Shown one piece after another: positions 18,654 to 27,390 of a stretch of DNA of 64,000 bases. The notes beneath the pieces are model-generated. The model worked only from the letters and a program-made list of their open reading frames with translations. It searched no databases and was not told the DNA's origin. Positions within the stretch are counted from its first letter, which is position 1. Every line of letters starts with the position of its first letter. A program made the position numbers and the translations under genes. Where the stretch lies: assembly GCA_029251085.1 (NCBI GenBank), contig JAQXDZ010000030.1, positions 62,001-126,000 of the forward strand, read 5' to 3'. This stretch comes from Mariniblastus sp. GTDB taxonomy: Bacteria; Planctomycetota; Planctomycetia; Pirellulales; Pirellulaceae.

Positions 18654-20414
18654 CTAGGCGAGATCTCGATCCTCAAACAGCACCAACGCCAACAGCATGG
18701 CCATCGCACCGTATAGGAAGGTGTAAATGATTGACCAGCCCATATAAGAGTAGGGCACCACGGAATTCGTGTTGATTGCAGCTTGAATGTCAAAATGGTT
18801 GAGAACGGGAAATACAATCGCAATCAAGTTTCCAAACACAACAACGGGTTCAAATTCAGCGAGCGACGACTGAACTAACAGCGGTGTCAGATGTCCAAGC
18901 ACATAAACTGAAAAACAGATTAAGAAATTTGCAAGAATTCCGAATCGAGTTGAAATCGCAACGCTGATCGCAACAAAAATCAACACTTCGAGGAAACAAA
19001 GGATTATCCCCGGGATGACCGTAACCGATTCAATGAAGCACTGAGGCCATTCACAAAGCCCCTTCGAAGCTTCTTGGTAATCGTAGATGGGTTTGTAGGC
19101 AGTCCAAATCACAAACCACAATCCAAGAACGATAAACATCACTGCGATCGCCATGGATATTCCGGTAAACTTTCCAAAAATGAATTGTCTCCTCCCCACA
19201 GGTTTCGAAAGTACCGTCAACGCGGTCCGCCCTTCGATCTCTTCGGCAACCGACTTACTGGCCGCCCATATCGCAAGGAAAATCGCAAGGACACGAATTA
19301 GGGTTAATCCAGAATCCTTGTACATTTTGATGTCTTCACCAAACGTATTGTACGGAACATAAATCGAGCCAACCGTAAACAACGCTCCAATCACGAGGAC
19401 GAGCAGAAACAACGGTTGATTAACTTCCGTTTTAAAGGTTGAGTGGGCGATGGCGAACACCTTTGGACACGTTGTCGCAAAGGTAAGGTAGAACAGATAA
19501 ATCGCGAATACAAACACGGCCACAACCGGCACGACTCCCACTTCCTGGTAAATCGGCGTTACCAACCATGAGATGTTAACCGTTGCCTCTGTTCCTGCTT
19601 TTCCCATGTATCGAAAATAGAGTTGGTCAATCCGGTCAAGAGGGATGGGGCCCCGCCCATCAACTCGCTGCCTCAAAATCATCTCGTCGGAACCTGGCTG
19701 GATATCGACAATCCCCGTAGTCGCAGCTTCATCGATTGGAAACACTGCCATATCCAATCGTTCATTCGATTGAATTCCAAAGACCCTTAATTCGGCACCA
19801 TTAAAACCAACATCAATTCCACGTCCACCGTCCTGAGTCGTCGACGCGGGTACAGTGAACGATTTTTCAAATTTCCCAGTAAACGGCAAACGCACCAATG
19901 ATTGAACCAATTCGTTTGGCTGATCAACGAATTTGATAAAACCAAATCCATTGTAAGACGCAAGAACAAATCCAAGGATGGTAAACGCGACCATCGCAAT
20001 ACAGACTTTGTTAACCCAACTGAGGAACCCTTCTCGGAAGAGATCTACGGTCTCGCCAATCATTCGTCTCGCAATTAATCGCCACGCACCAAAGCCAACA
20101 AACATCGATATTGGAAACGCGAAACAGAGGGGCATGACTGCTTCAGATGAAAATATATTGCCCGTTCTCCAACTCAGAAACCACGTGAAAAGACCAAAAT
20201 AGATTACACCGGTCAGCAAACCGAAAATCGTATACTTTCGCGAATCTTCGCTGACCGTATTGAAAAACTTGATCCGCTGAAAAACGAGGATCTTGGCCAT
20301 CATCAACAGTACAAAGATGAAGCCAATCGTGATGCCCAAAGAAACTAGCCAGACCGGAGTCAACCAATTCGTTACTTTTATGTTCTGAGCAATAAGAAAG
20401 GGGACGCTAGTCAT
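18654..20414 (-). CDS. ABC-2 type transporter permease
   Basis: 586-residue membrane protein. Four or five hydrophobic segments lie in the first 170 residues, then a 130-residue hydrophilic beta-rich region (about 185-300), then about eight more segments. The stretch AASKSVAEEIEGRTALTVL followed by KPVGRRQFIFGKF is typical of ABC-2 permeases of the NosY/GldF kind (the EEIE-x-R-T sequence lies on the cytosolic coupling region). No ATP-binding subunit is adjacent in the window. Exported substrate unknown. Confidence 0.85.
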   Translation of the reverse strand: MTSVPFLIAQNIKVTNWLTPVWLVSLGITIGFIFVLLMMAKILVFQRIKFFNTVSEDSRKYTIFGLLTGVIYFGLFTWFLSWRTGNIFSSEAVMPLCFAFPISMFVGFGAWRLIARRMIGETVDLFREGFLSWVNKVCIAMVAFTILGFVLASYNGFGFIKFVDQPNELVQSLVRLPFTGKFEKSFTVPASTTQDGGRGIDVGFNGAELRVFGIQSNERLDMAVFPIDEAATTGIVDIQPGSDEMILRQRVDGRGPIPLDRIDQLYFRYMGKAGTEATVNISWLVTPIYQEVGVVPVVAVFVFAIYLFYLTFATTCPKVFAIAHSTFKTEVNQPLFLLVLVIGALFTVGSIYVPYNTFGEDIKMYKDSGLTLIRVLAIFLAIWAASKSVAEEIEGRTALTVLSKPVGRRQFIFGKFTGISMAIAVMFIVLGLWFVIWTAYKPIYDYQEASKGLCEWPQCFIESVTVIPGIILCFLEVLIFVAISVAISTRFGILANFLICFSVYVLGHLTPLLVQSSLAEFEPVVVFGNLIAIVFPVLNHFDIQAAINTNSVVPYSYMGWSIIYTFLYGAMAMLLALVLFEDRDLA

Positions 20415-20590
20415 GCTGATGTCGTCTTATTAGTGAAGCCAAGTGGAAATTACGGCATTTTACACGGGAGAGAGATATATCCTTGTGTTTACGGATATTA
20501 TGTTCACATTGTTCAGATTCTTCAAAGGGAGAGTGGCTGCAAATGTCAGAGTAGAGCAAAGGGAGGTTGAATGGTTCCGAATACGCTGAT

Positions 20591-20863
20591 TCAACCGATG
20601 ATTTCGAAGCCCGTAAACTCACCCCGATAGGGTTTTCCGATTCTTTCGGTATCCGCGACGGTACCACGGTTTTCCTCTAGTAAAGCCTCTATAAATCCAT
20701 CGATTTGCGACAACTCACCTTCAATGAACAGCTTTACCCGACCATCAGATAAGTTCTCGATTGTTCCAGCAACGCTAAATCGACGAGATAATTGCTTGGC
20801 CGTGTACCTGAAACCGACCCCCTGAACTCGGCCTGAAAACAGAATTTCCCTTCCTCGCAACAT
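20591..20863 (-). CDS. acyP: Acylphosphatase
   Basis: 90-residue acylphosphatase hydrolysing acyl phosphates such as carbamoyl or acetyl phosphate. The active-site loop is GRVQGVGFRYTAKQL, with the catalytic Arg in VGFR and the Asn in GTIENLSDGRV. The length is exactly that of the family. It lies between the ABC-2 permease (176 bases) and a divergent inositol-phosphatase family gene. Confidence 0.95.
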   Translation of the reverse strand: MLRGREILFSGRVQGVGFRYTAKQLSRRFSVAGTIENLSDGRVKLFIEGELSQIDGFIEALLEENRGTVADTERIGKPYRGEFTGFEIIG

Positions 20864-21092
20864 CCGCTCGCTCCACTATCAACCCCATGGATTCAACGCT
20901 CCCCTCCCAATCTACTTTCCCTGCCCCAAGATTCAAGCTACAACCGCAAGGGGAGAGCCAGACTCGCCGACGTGATTATGTCCAAACCGGACTTACGCAA
21001 AGGCAGCTCCACCGGCATGCGAACTCAGCGTTGCCAACAAAAATTAGGCAATACCCTCCACCTCAATCTCAGCCGAACCACTGAAACCATTT

Positions 21093-21890
21093 ATGAAAAT
21101 CAGCCCCGAAGAATTGGAAATCTACTCAGCAGCCAGTCGAGAAGCGGCCAAACGAGGCGGTCAAGTTCTTTTGAAGTGGATGGGAAAAACGACCACCCGG
21201 GAAAAAGGATTCCGTGACCTAGTGACACAGGCGGATGTCGAATCCCAACAAGTCATTCAAGAATTTTTGAATTCTGAATTTCCCGAGCATCGATTCATTG
21301 GCGAGGAGTCAACCGGGGATTCCGACGAAACCTCCGATTCGGATTTTTGCTGGATAGTCGATCCTCTCGACGGAACAACCAACTACGTTCACGGCCTTCG
21401 ATCTTTCGCCGTTTCAATTGCCTTATATCGTCGCAAGACTCCACTCGTCGGCACGGTTTTGGATCCGGTGCTCGACGAATGTTACTGGGCATCCCAAGGA
21501 TTGGGAGCCAAATTAAATGGCGAGCCTATTCAAGCGAGCGGCTGCAAGGAAATCGGAAAATCACTGTTTGTATTCAGTTTCCCTCGCGGCATGACCAGAA
21601 CCAACCCAGAGGTCGTAAGATTCCTGAACATGTTGGAGAACGTAGGCAGCATTCGTCGACTCGGTTCTGCCGCGCTCAACTTGTGTTACGTTGCCTGCGG
21701 CCGCGCCGATGGCTACTGGGCAACCAGTCTTTCTAAATGGGATGTTGCTGCCGGTTGGCTAATCGCCCGCGAAGCAGGCGCCTCTGTCGCTGATTTCCGA
21801 GGGCATGAAATCGATATAGAACAACCATTTTTCTGTGCTGCGGCGACTGCAGATTTACTTAAACAAGCAAACCCACTTCTCAATGTTTAA
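21093..21890 (+). CDS. Inositol monophosphatase family protein
   Basis: 265-residue Mg-dependent sugar or inositol phosphatase. Motifs in order: DLVTQADVESQ, FIGEESTGD, the metal site WIVDPLDGTTNYVHG, GSAALNLCYVACGRADGYW and WDVAAGWLIAREAGA. These are the classical IMPase A and B motifs. Family members dephosphorylate inositol-1-phosphate, histidinol phosphate, NADP or PAP; the subfamily cannot be told from the motifs alone. Convergent with the selenoprotein-like thioredoxin gene. Confidence 0.93.
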   Translation: MKISPEELEIYSAASREAAKRGGQVLLKWMGKTTTREKGFRDLVTQADVESQQVIQEFLNSEFPEHRFIGEESTGDSDETSDSDFCWIVDPLDGTTNYVHGLRSFAVSIALYRRKTPLVGTVLDPVLDECYWASQGLGAKLNGEPIQASGCKEIGKSLFVFSFPRGMTRTNPEVVRFLNMLENVGSIRRLGSAALNLCYVACGRADGYWATSLSKWDVAAGWLIAREAGASVADFRGHEIDIEQPFFCAAATADLLKQANPLLNV

Positions 21891-21953
21891 TTCCGCTGCA
21901 CCTAATTGAAATGACTCGACGACAACTGACTCGACGATAAAACGCTGAAGTCA

Positions 21954-22601
21954 TTAATCCTTCTTACGCTTAGCAAAGGCTTGGCGAATTTCCTCAAGAC
22001 GCTGCTCGTCTGAAGTTGATGATGATTCAATCATCGTCACAAAGTGATCAACTTCAGCGGGCTGAACCGGACAGCCAATATTGCCCTCCGGACCAACGGA
22101 TGTAATCAGTTCTTTTCCGTCACCATCAAGAATCACCATCCAAGGCATACCGCCGGACCGATCCTTTTTCATCTCATCGAACATGACTTGTCCACCCTCC
22201 ATCTTGTCAGTCGCGATTGCAACGACCAAATAATTATCTTCGAACAAAGGACTGTTCTTCACGAGGAACTCCTCGAGTTTGTGACACCACCCTCACCAAT
22301 CCGCAGTAAAATGAACAAGAACCGCCTTGTTTTCGGCTTTTGCTGACTTCAACGCTGCACCCAAAACCTCGGCGGCCACCAAGGGCGTTTCTGCACTGTC
22401 TGTTTCTGTCAACTCTGCAGCGTTCTTCTCCAATTCGGGTGGCTTACTTAAGGGCTGCCGTTCCTGCTTTTCGAGTGCCACCTTCACTTTTTCATTTTGG
22501 GCCGTTTGCGCTTCTTTTTCTTTATTCGACAACTGCTCTCCATCGCACCCAAGAGCAACAGCAATCGTGAAAAGCAGGGCCGCACAGATTAACCTTCTCA
22601 T
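21954..22601 (-). CDS. Thioredoxin-like lipoprotein with in-frame TGA (probable selenoprotein, U-G-W-C)
   Basis: Two adjacent open frames in the same phase are joined by one TGA at 22293-22295. Read through, they give a single 215-residue protein. Residues 1-19 are a lipoprotein signal (MRRLICAALLF...ALGC lipobox). An acidic, helical linker follows, then a thioredoxin fold: VLVHFTADW-TGA-GWCHKLEEF, where family members have CGWC, and a cis-Pro loop GGMPWMVILDGDG. TGA therefore sits at residue 103, the catalytic N-terminal Cys of CxxC. A hairpin (CGAGG-AGTT-CCTCG) lies 20 bases after the TGA. Selenocysteine is the best explanation; a nonsense mutation is the alternative. It follows lptF/G by 109 bases on the same strand. 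Confidence 0.85.
22262..22275 (-). promoter_or_regulatory. Candidate bSECIS hairpin of the thioredoxin-like gene
   Basis: On the minus strand, nucleotides 21-34 counted from the T of the in-frame TGA form a perfect 5-bp stem (CGAGG/CCTCG) with an AGTT loop holding a G. Bacterial SECIS elements are stem-loops inside the coding region with the loop roughly 16-37 nucleotides past the UGA, which fits. Folding is by eye. Confidence 0.5.
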
Positions 22602-22710
22602 CGCAAACTCCTCTATCTGTAAATTCAATCCCGAAGCCAAAAGTCCTGGCAGTTGCCAATCCATCTTAAGCTAAATATTTGTTCGCTCAAAACTTTAACT
22701 GAATGAAAAT

Positions 22711-23859
22711 TTAGCGTGAGAGATCCCGCATAAAAATCAATGACACAGGAAATAAAATCATTAAGGGTAACCAGGCGGAGAGCGCCGGAGACCCGATAAG
22801 ACCATTACCACCAAGAGAGTGACAGACCATTTCCACCAACAGAAATAAAACGATAACTCCCAATCCACCCAAAACGCCAGACACGACGTTTTTTTCAAGC
22901 TTTCGAATCACCAAAGGCAACCCAAGCAAAAGTAAAGTGAAGTCCATCACCGGCTTCAAGAATCTTGAGTGCAGCTCAACAGCCAATTCATTTACTTTCC
23001 GTTTTTTTGTCGCTTTCAGCTCACCAATCAGCTCGGGCGTTGACTTGTATTTAGCATCAGTACTGACAAGTAATTTTTTAGTATTTAGATCAGTGGCAAC
23101 AAAACATTGATTATTGTGCAACCACTCGAAATCACGTGGTGTATAAACCACGGTTTCACCGCCTTCGCTTTCCACTGACTCCAGTTGATGCATTTCCTTT
23201 GGGAAATTTACCTTGTGGAAACGAAATCCCGAAGGTTTGCCTGACTCCGCAACTTCAAAAAAAGCACTCTCTGCCTTTATCTTTTGGAACCCCGCCTCTA
23301 AGCCACTTGGAATTCTTACTTCGGGCGATGTGATCCCGTCTTTCGAAAGTAAAAGAAGATCCCCGGAAAAGGCAACTCCCGTTTTGTAATCAATCCTCTC
23401 ATCGAATGCTTTCGAAACTGCGGAGGATGTTTTCCATTCAGTCCATTCCTGCCAATCCATGGTCAAGCGATCACCCACTTTGGGGATTAGAACTTCACGG
23501 CTCAAAACCGTCATCGCAATAATTATGGAGGCCGCAACGAAAACGACTTTAAAAATACGCAGCTTACTGATTCCAGCCGCCTCGATTGCCGTGACTTCTC
23601 GATTCCGTTGTAACAAGCTAATTGAGAAAATCGCCGCCACTAAAATAAACACGCCTGCGAGTTCATTGAAACGGGCAGCACACTGCGGGTAGTATCGATC
23701 GAAGATCGCCGAAGACAAACCATCGGCCTCAGCAATCGCAGCGATCTCATCTGCATTCCCCGTGCCGTCGATAACGAGAAACAGGCCAAAGAAACTGGCA
23801 AAGCAAATCAAAAACGTCTTTAAAAAGACAGAGAGTAAATAGCGATCGACAATTGTCAT
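22711..23859 (-). CDS. LptF/LptG-family LPS export permease
   Basis: 382-residue YjgP/YjgQ-family protein. It has hydrophobic segments at about residues 12-32, 65-85 and 105-122, then a periplasmic beta-jellyroll-like domain (about 130-290), then three more membrane segments at the C-terminus (VMDFTLLLLGLPLVIRK region). LptF and LptG form the inner-membrane part of the Lpt machine moving lipopolysaccharide to the outer membrane. Which of the two this is cannot be decided. It starts MTIVDRYLLSVFLKTF, typical of the family, and is followed by the thioredoxin-like lipoprotein gene. Confidence 0.88.
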   Translation of the reverse strand: MTIVDRYLLSVFLKTFLICFASFFGLFLVIDGTGNADEIAAIAEADGLSSAIFDRYYPQCAARFNELAGVFILVAAIFSISLLQRNREVTAIEAAGISKLRIFKVVFVAASIIIAMTVLSREVLIPKVGDRLTMDWQEWTEWKTSSAVSKAFDERIDYKTGVAFSGDLLLLSKDGITSPEVRIPSGLEAGFQKIKAESAFFEVAESGKPSGFRFHKVNFPKEMHQLESVESEGGETVVYTPRDFEWLHNNQCFVATDLNTKKLLVSTDAKYKSTPELIGELKATKKRKVNELAVELHSRFLKPVMDFTLLLLGLPLVIRKLEKNVVSGVLGGLGVIVLFLLVEMVCHSLGGNGLIGSPALSAWLPLMILFPVSLIFMRDLSR

Positions 23860-24224
23860 TTTTCTGCTTTTTACCCGTCAATTCTATCGTTCTTGTTCGG
23901 AGAGGCCTCCCAAAGATTGTAGATTGCCCACCGTTTTCAATCGACTGCAACTTTCTTTCAAAACAACTGACCCAGCCTATTTTTGCTAGCGTAAAACCAG
24001 CCGTGTTTATTCGCAACCTTCGTGATTCCACCATGCCTTTGGGAGTATCTGAGCCGATTCCCAACCTGAATAAGCCACTTGAACTCGACAGCGGTTGCCA
24101 CACCTCGCTCAGAATTCTGTGAGCGAATGATTGACATCCCCCCCAACAGCTCTAACAATCCAACAGCACGTGAGGTAGCGGCAGTTTCGCAAGACGAACC
24201 ACCAACGCAAACACGGACAAAAGC
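23860..24224. other. Intergenic region between lptF/G and comF
   Basis: 365 bases between divergent genes. Overlapping short frames here look like chance. I see no convincing -35/-10 pair, hairpin with T-run, or RNA gene. The region should hold promoters for both neighbours. Confidence 0.4.
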
Positions 24225-25028
24225 ATGCTGGAAATTGCATCTAAAATGCGAACCCTCTGTTTCCCGCCTCGATGCGTCAATTGCCGAACTGAAATTGGCC
24301 AATCCAAGATCCGGCAAAATCAATATCGAGGTGACCATGCGACCTCATTGCATCAATACGATCGACTCACATCTTTACTGGAAAGCCATTGGTGCGACCG
24401 TTGCTTTCCAAATTTGGTTCATCAAGACCTTGCCACCTGCTGGACTTGCGGAGCTCAACTGAACCAGCAATCGCCTTTGGGCAGGAGATGCGCACTTTGT
24501 TTTAAGAAAAACTTTCGATTCACTCGGGCGATTTCACTTGGCAACTACCAGGGTCAGCTCCAGCAGTTGGTTATTCGAATGAAAAACCAGCATGACGAAC
24601 CATTGACGATTCAGTTAGGTAACTTACTAGCGAATCAATTAATTGATTCTGAATTATTTGATAACGTTGATCTAATTACCGCAGTCCCAACGCATTGGTG
24701 GCGAAGGTTGAAGCGAGGCTTTCAGGCTGCCGAGATGATTGCCGAGACCATCGCACACGGGATCGATCGACAGTTCAGACCAGAAATTCTGAAATGCCAA
24801 CGAAGCACAAAAAAGCAAGGAACGCTCGCCAGTACAGCCCGTCAAAAAAACGTTCAAAATGCTTTTAGCGTGAATCGCTCGACCTCACTTCAAGGGGTAA
24901 ACGTACTCCTAATTGATGATGTCATGACCTCAGGGGCAACGGTCAATGAAATTTCCCGCATATTACTTCGCTCCGGAGTTGAGAAAGTTTATGTAGGTGT
25001 CATCGCGAGGGGCGCCCGTGTCAGCTAA
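24225..25028 (+). CDS. ComF-family phosphoribosyltransferase-like protein
   Basis: 267-residue ComF family protein. The N-terminal half has paired cysteines of a zinc site (CVNC, CDRC, CWTCG, CALCFKK), then AISLGNYQGQLQQLVIRMKN, and the C-terminal half a PRTase fold with the PRPP loop VLLIDDVMTSGATVNE. ComF proteins are linked to DNA uptake or repair, but in non-competent bacteria the role is unknown. The N-terminal 40 residues are longer than usual; an internal ATG at 24249 would also fit. It is first of a plus-strand series with DUF502 and hemC. Confidence 0.88.
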   Translation: MLEIASKMRTLCFPPRCVNCRTEIGQSKIRQNQYRGDHATSLHQYDRLTSLLESHWCDRCFPNLVHQDLATCWTCGAQLNQQSPLGRRCALCFKKNFRFTRAISLGNYQGQLQQLVIRMKNQHDEPLTIQLGNLLANQLIDSELFDNVDLITAVPTHWWRRLKRGFQAAEMIAETIAHGIDRQFRPEILKCQRSTKKQGTLASTARQKNVQNAFSVNRSTSLQGVNVLLIDDVMTSGATVNEISRILLRSGVEKVYVGVIARGARVS

Positions 25029-25131
25029 ACTACTGCTCCCAGCGTCCACTACTTAGGTGTGCATCGCCTGATAATTAACCCCTTGCTTAATCCCCGTATG
25101 CTTACACCCGTTTGCTGATTGCCGATTTTTA

Positions 25132-26169
25132 ATGAACTCAGAAGACAAATCGACTCGGAAAAAATCCGCTGTCAAACAAAGTAATAAAAAGAACCCTCCT
25201 CCCAAGGCTGGCTGGTTTCGCCGGTCCTTTAACCCGTTCCGAATCGCAACGCTCAGAGGGCTGGGAATCCTACTCCCACCGTTGCTGACAATTATGCTCT
25301 TCGCCTGGGCTTGGAACACGATCGAAAGAGCTATTTTACTTCCTGTTGAGTCACTTTCCGAAACGGCCCTTGCCTACGCAATCGAAGATATCCGCACCGA
25401 TTCGATGATCGAAGTCGAAACGAACGAACTAGAAAACGTTCAGGATCGATTCAAGTCTGGCCCTCAAGGAAAGCTTTACACTTCGCTCGACGGAACTTTA
25501 TTAGTCCAATTTAATAGTCAGTGGCTCCCATTGGACGTGTTCGAGATGGTCAGCGCAAATCCCGGCACTGCGAATCTCTCTACTGCGCACGACTACTATA
25601 AGCGTTACGTACAACTGCGATACTTAAAACGACACCTTGTGATACCGGCCTTTTTGGCCATCTTTCTCGGGGTCATGTACATTGTCGGAAAATTACTCGC
25701 CGCGGGAATTGGTCGATTTTTTTGGCATCAATTTGAATCGCTCATCAATCGCCTACCGATCATTCGAAACGTTTACTCGTCCGTCAAACAGGTCACCGAT
25801 TTCGCATTCAGTGAAACTGATGTTCAATTTACGCGAGTCGTCGCAGTTGAATATCCTCGACGAGGGATTTGGTCAATCGGATTTGTAACCGGAGAGAGCA
25901 TGCTGGATATCCGCCGCGCTGCCGGTGAACCCGTACTGTCAGTTTTAATGCCCACCAGTCCTATGCCGGCAACGGGATTCACAATTTCAATTCCCAAAAG
26001 CGAAACCGTCGATCTCGACATTACAATTGACCAAGCTATCCAATATTGCGTTAGCTGCGGTGTAGTCGTACCGGATCACCAATCCGCAAAATCCGCGATT
26101 GAAGGCGAGTTTCAAAAGAAGAATCAAAACAAAGCGCAACTGGAAAACGATGCCTCAGGCGACGACTAA
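25132..26169 (+). CDS. DUF502 membrane protein
   Basis: 345-residue DUF502 protein. Two transmembrane helices (LGILLPPLLTIMLFAWAW near residue 50 and LVIPAFLAIFLGVMYIVG near residue 175) flank a hydrophilic segment. The signature region after the second helix, IRNVYSSVKQVTDFAF, leads to VVAVEYPRRGIWSIGFVTG and VLMPTSPMPATGF. The family is common in bacteria and plants (LCV-like proteins) without assigned function. The N-terminus is basic and Lys/Ser-rich, the C-terminus charged. hemC follows 50 bases later. Confidence 0.88.
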   Translation: MNSEDKSTRKKSAVKQSNKKNPPPKAGWFRRSFNPFRIATLRGLGILLPPLLTIMLFAWAWNTIERAILLPVESLSETALAYAIEDIRTDSMIEVETNELENVQDRFKSGPQGKLYTSLDGTLLVQFNSQWLPLDVFEMVSANPGTANLSTAHDYYKRYVQLRYLKRHLVIPAFLAIFLGVMYIVGKLLAAGIGRFFWHQFESLINRLPIIRNVYSSVKQVTDFAFSETDVQFTRVVAVEYPRRGIWSIGFVTGESMLDIRRAAGEPVLSVLMPTSPMPATGFTISIPKSETVDLDITIDQAIQYCVSCGVVVPDHQSAKSAIEGEFQKKNQNKAQLENDASGDD

Positions 26170-26219
26170 GTCTGGCAACGTCGGACGTTCGCTCAAGTTT
26201 CAGCACAACCTAGCACAAC

Positions 26220-27152
26220 ATGACACAAAATCACGCTAACAAAAAATCAGACATCCGGCTTGGTACCCGCGGCAGCCAATTAGCTTTGTGGCAAAGCAAT
26301 TGGGTTAAGTGCGAACTTGAAAAACTTGGCGTTAGCGTTGAGCTTATAACAATAAAAACTGAGGGTGATATCCAAACGGGCTCGCTCGCTCAAATTGGTG
26401 GGCAAGGTCTTTTCACAAAACGCCTTCAGGTGGCTCTCTTGAATGAAGAGATTGATCTCGCAGTCCACAGTCTCAAAGACCTACCTACTGAAGATCATCC
26501 ACAACTTACGATTGCGGCAGTGCCACCGCGTGAAACTGTCGCCGATGCATTAGTCAGCAACCGTTTCACTAGTTTACAAGACCTGCCTCCGCAGGCTGTC
26601 ATCGGTACTGGGAGTGTCCGCCGAGCTGCCCAACTACTGCATTTGCGACCGGATCTTGAAATTCGAGACATTCGCGGTAACGTCGATACGCGATTGAAGA
26701 AACTTGATGCTGGTGAATTCGACGCGATCATCTTAGCCTCAGCGGGCCTGCTTCGGCTCGGGTTCGAAAAGAGAATCTCGTACAAGTTCCCGCCGAACGA
26801 ATTGGTACCGGCTGTCGGCCAAGGAGCCCTCGGCCTGGAAACCCGCCGAACAGACGAGGAGACAATTTCGCGAATCGCAAGTCTTAATGACCCAGTAAGT
26901 TTTCATCGCGCAATGGCAGAACGAGCGATGCTTCGAACGCTGTATGCTGGCTGCCTCTCACCCGTCGGTGCCTTAACGCATGTTCAGAATGGCCTGCTGC
27001 AACTCAAAGGCGCAGTTCTCAGCCATGACGGGGAACACAAAATTGAGTGCGAAGAAACAAGTGATCTGGAGCAATCGAACTCACTTGGTCAGAGAGTTGC
27101 CGAAAAATTAATCGAGGCAGGTGCAGCCAAATACCTTCAAGACCGCGATTGA
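26220..27152 (+). CDS. hemC: Porphobilinogen deaminase (hydroxymethylbilane synthase)
   Basis: Assembles four porphobilinogen units into hydroxymethylbilane in haem synthesis. The 310-residue protein has IRLGTRGSQLALWQSNWV at the N-terminus, KDLPTE, the IGTGSVRRAAQLLHLRPDL arginine-rich substrate site, IRGNVDTRLKKLDAG, and YAGCLSPVGAL with the Cys that binds the dipyrromethane cofactor. All are family hallmarks. Cytosolic. Fifty bases after DUF502, so possibly co-transcribed. Confidence 0.97.
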   Translation: MTQNHANKKSDIRLGTRGSQLALWQSNWVKCELEKLGVSVELITIKTEGDIQTGSLAQIGGQGLFTKRLQVALLNEEIDLAVHSLKDLPTEDHPQLTIAAVPPRETVADALVSNRFTSLQDLPPQAVIGTGSVRRAAQLLHLRPDLEIRDIRGNVDTRLKKLDAGEFDAIILASAGLLRLGFEKRISYKFPPNELVPAVGQGALGLETRRTDEETISRIASLNDPVSFHRAMAERAMLRTLYAGCLSPVGALTHVQNGLLQLKGAVLSHDGEHKIECEETSDLEQSNSLGQRVAEKLIEAGAAKYLQDRD

Positions 27153-27282
27153 ATCGACGTTAGCCAACTTCCTTACGCCGCTCATTCGGTACTGCCTCTT
27201 GAGGATGACAGGCAAGGCGAGTCTTCACTCAGGGATTAGAAACAATCGCCTGGCGTCCACAGCTTGGACGGCATTTCGTTAT

Positions 27283-27330
27283 CGCTATGATTAGCCTCAA
27301 TCAACGCTATGATTTTGAGCATCATACAAT
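27283..27330 (+). promoter_or_regulatory. Direct repeat and -10-like box before phhA
   Basis: CGCTATGATT occurs twice (27283-27292 and 27305-27314), 22 bases apart from start to start, i.e. two helical turns. A TACAAT box lies at 27325-27330 with no good -35, and the second repeat covers the place where a -35 would be. This looks like an activator-dependent promoter, by inference. Confidence 0.4.
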
Positions 27331-27390
27331 CAATACCCAGGCCTTTTAATAAGCCGGCTTGGTTTCATCACATGGATAAGCGAGTGAGCT

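Noticed and set aside
20887-21084. Small frames before the inositol-phosphatase family gene
   Set aside because: Pro/Gln/Arg-rich low-complexity products; two frames overlap each other and there is no ribosome site.
22293-22295. Frameshift or pseudogene explanation for the split thioredoxin gene
   Set aside because: Both halves are in the same phase with one TGA codon exactly at the catalytic Cys, and no base change other than the codon is needed. A second gene shows the same pattern.
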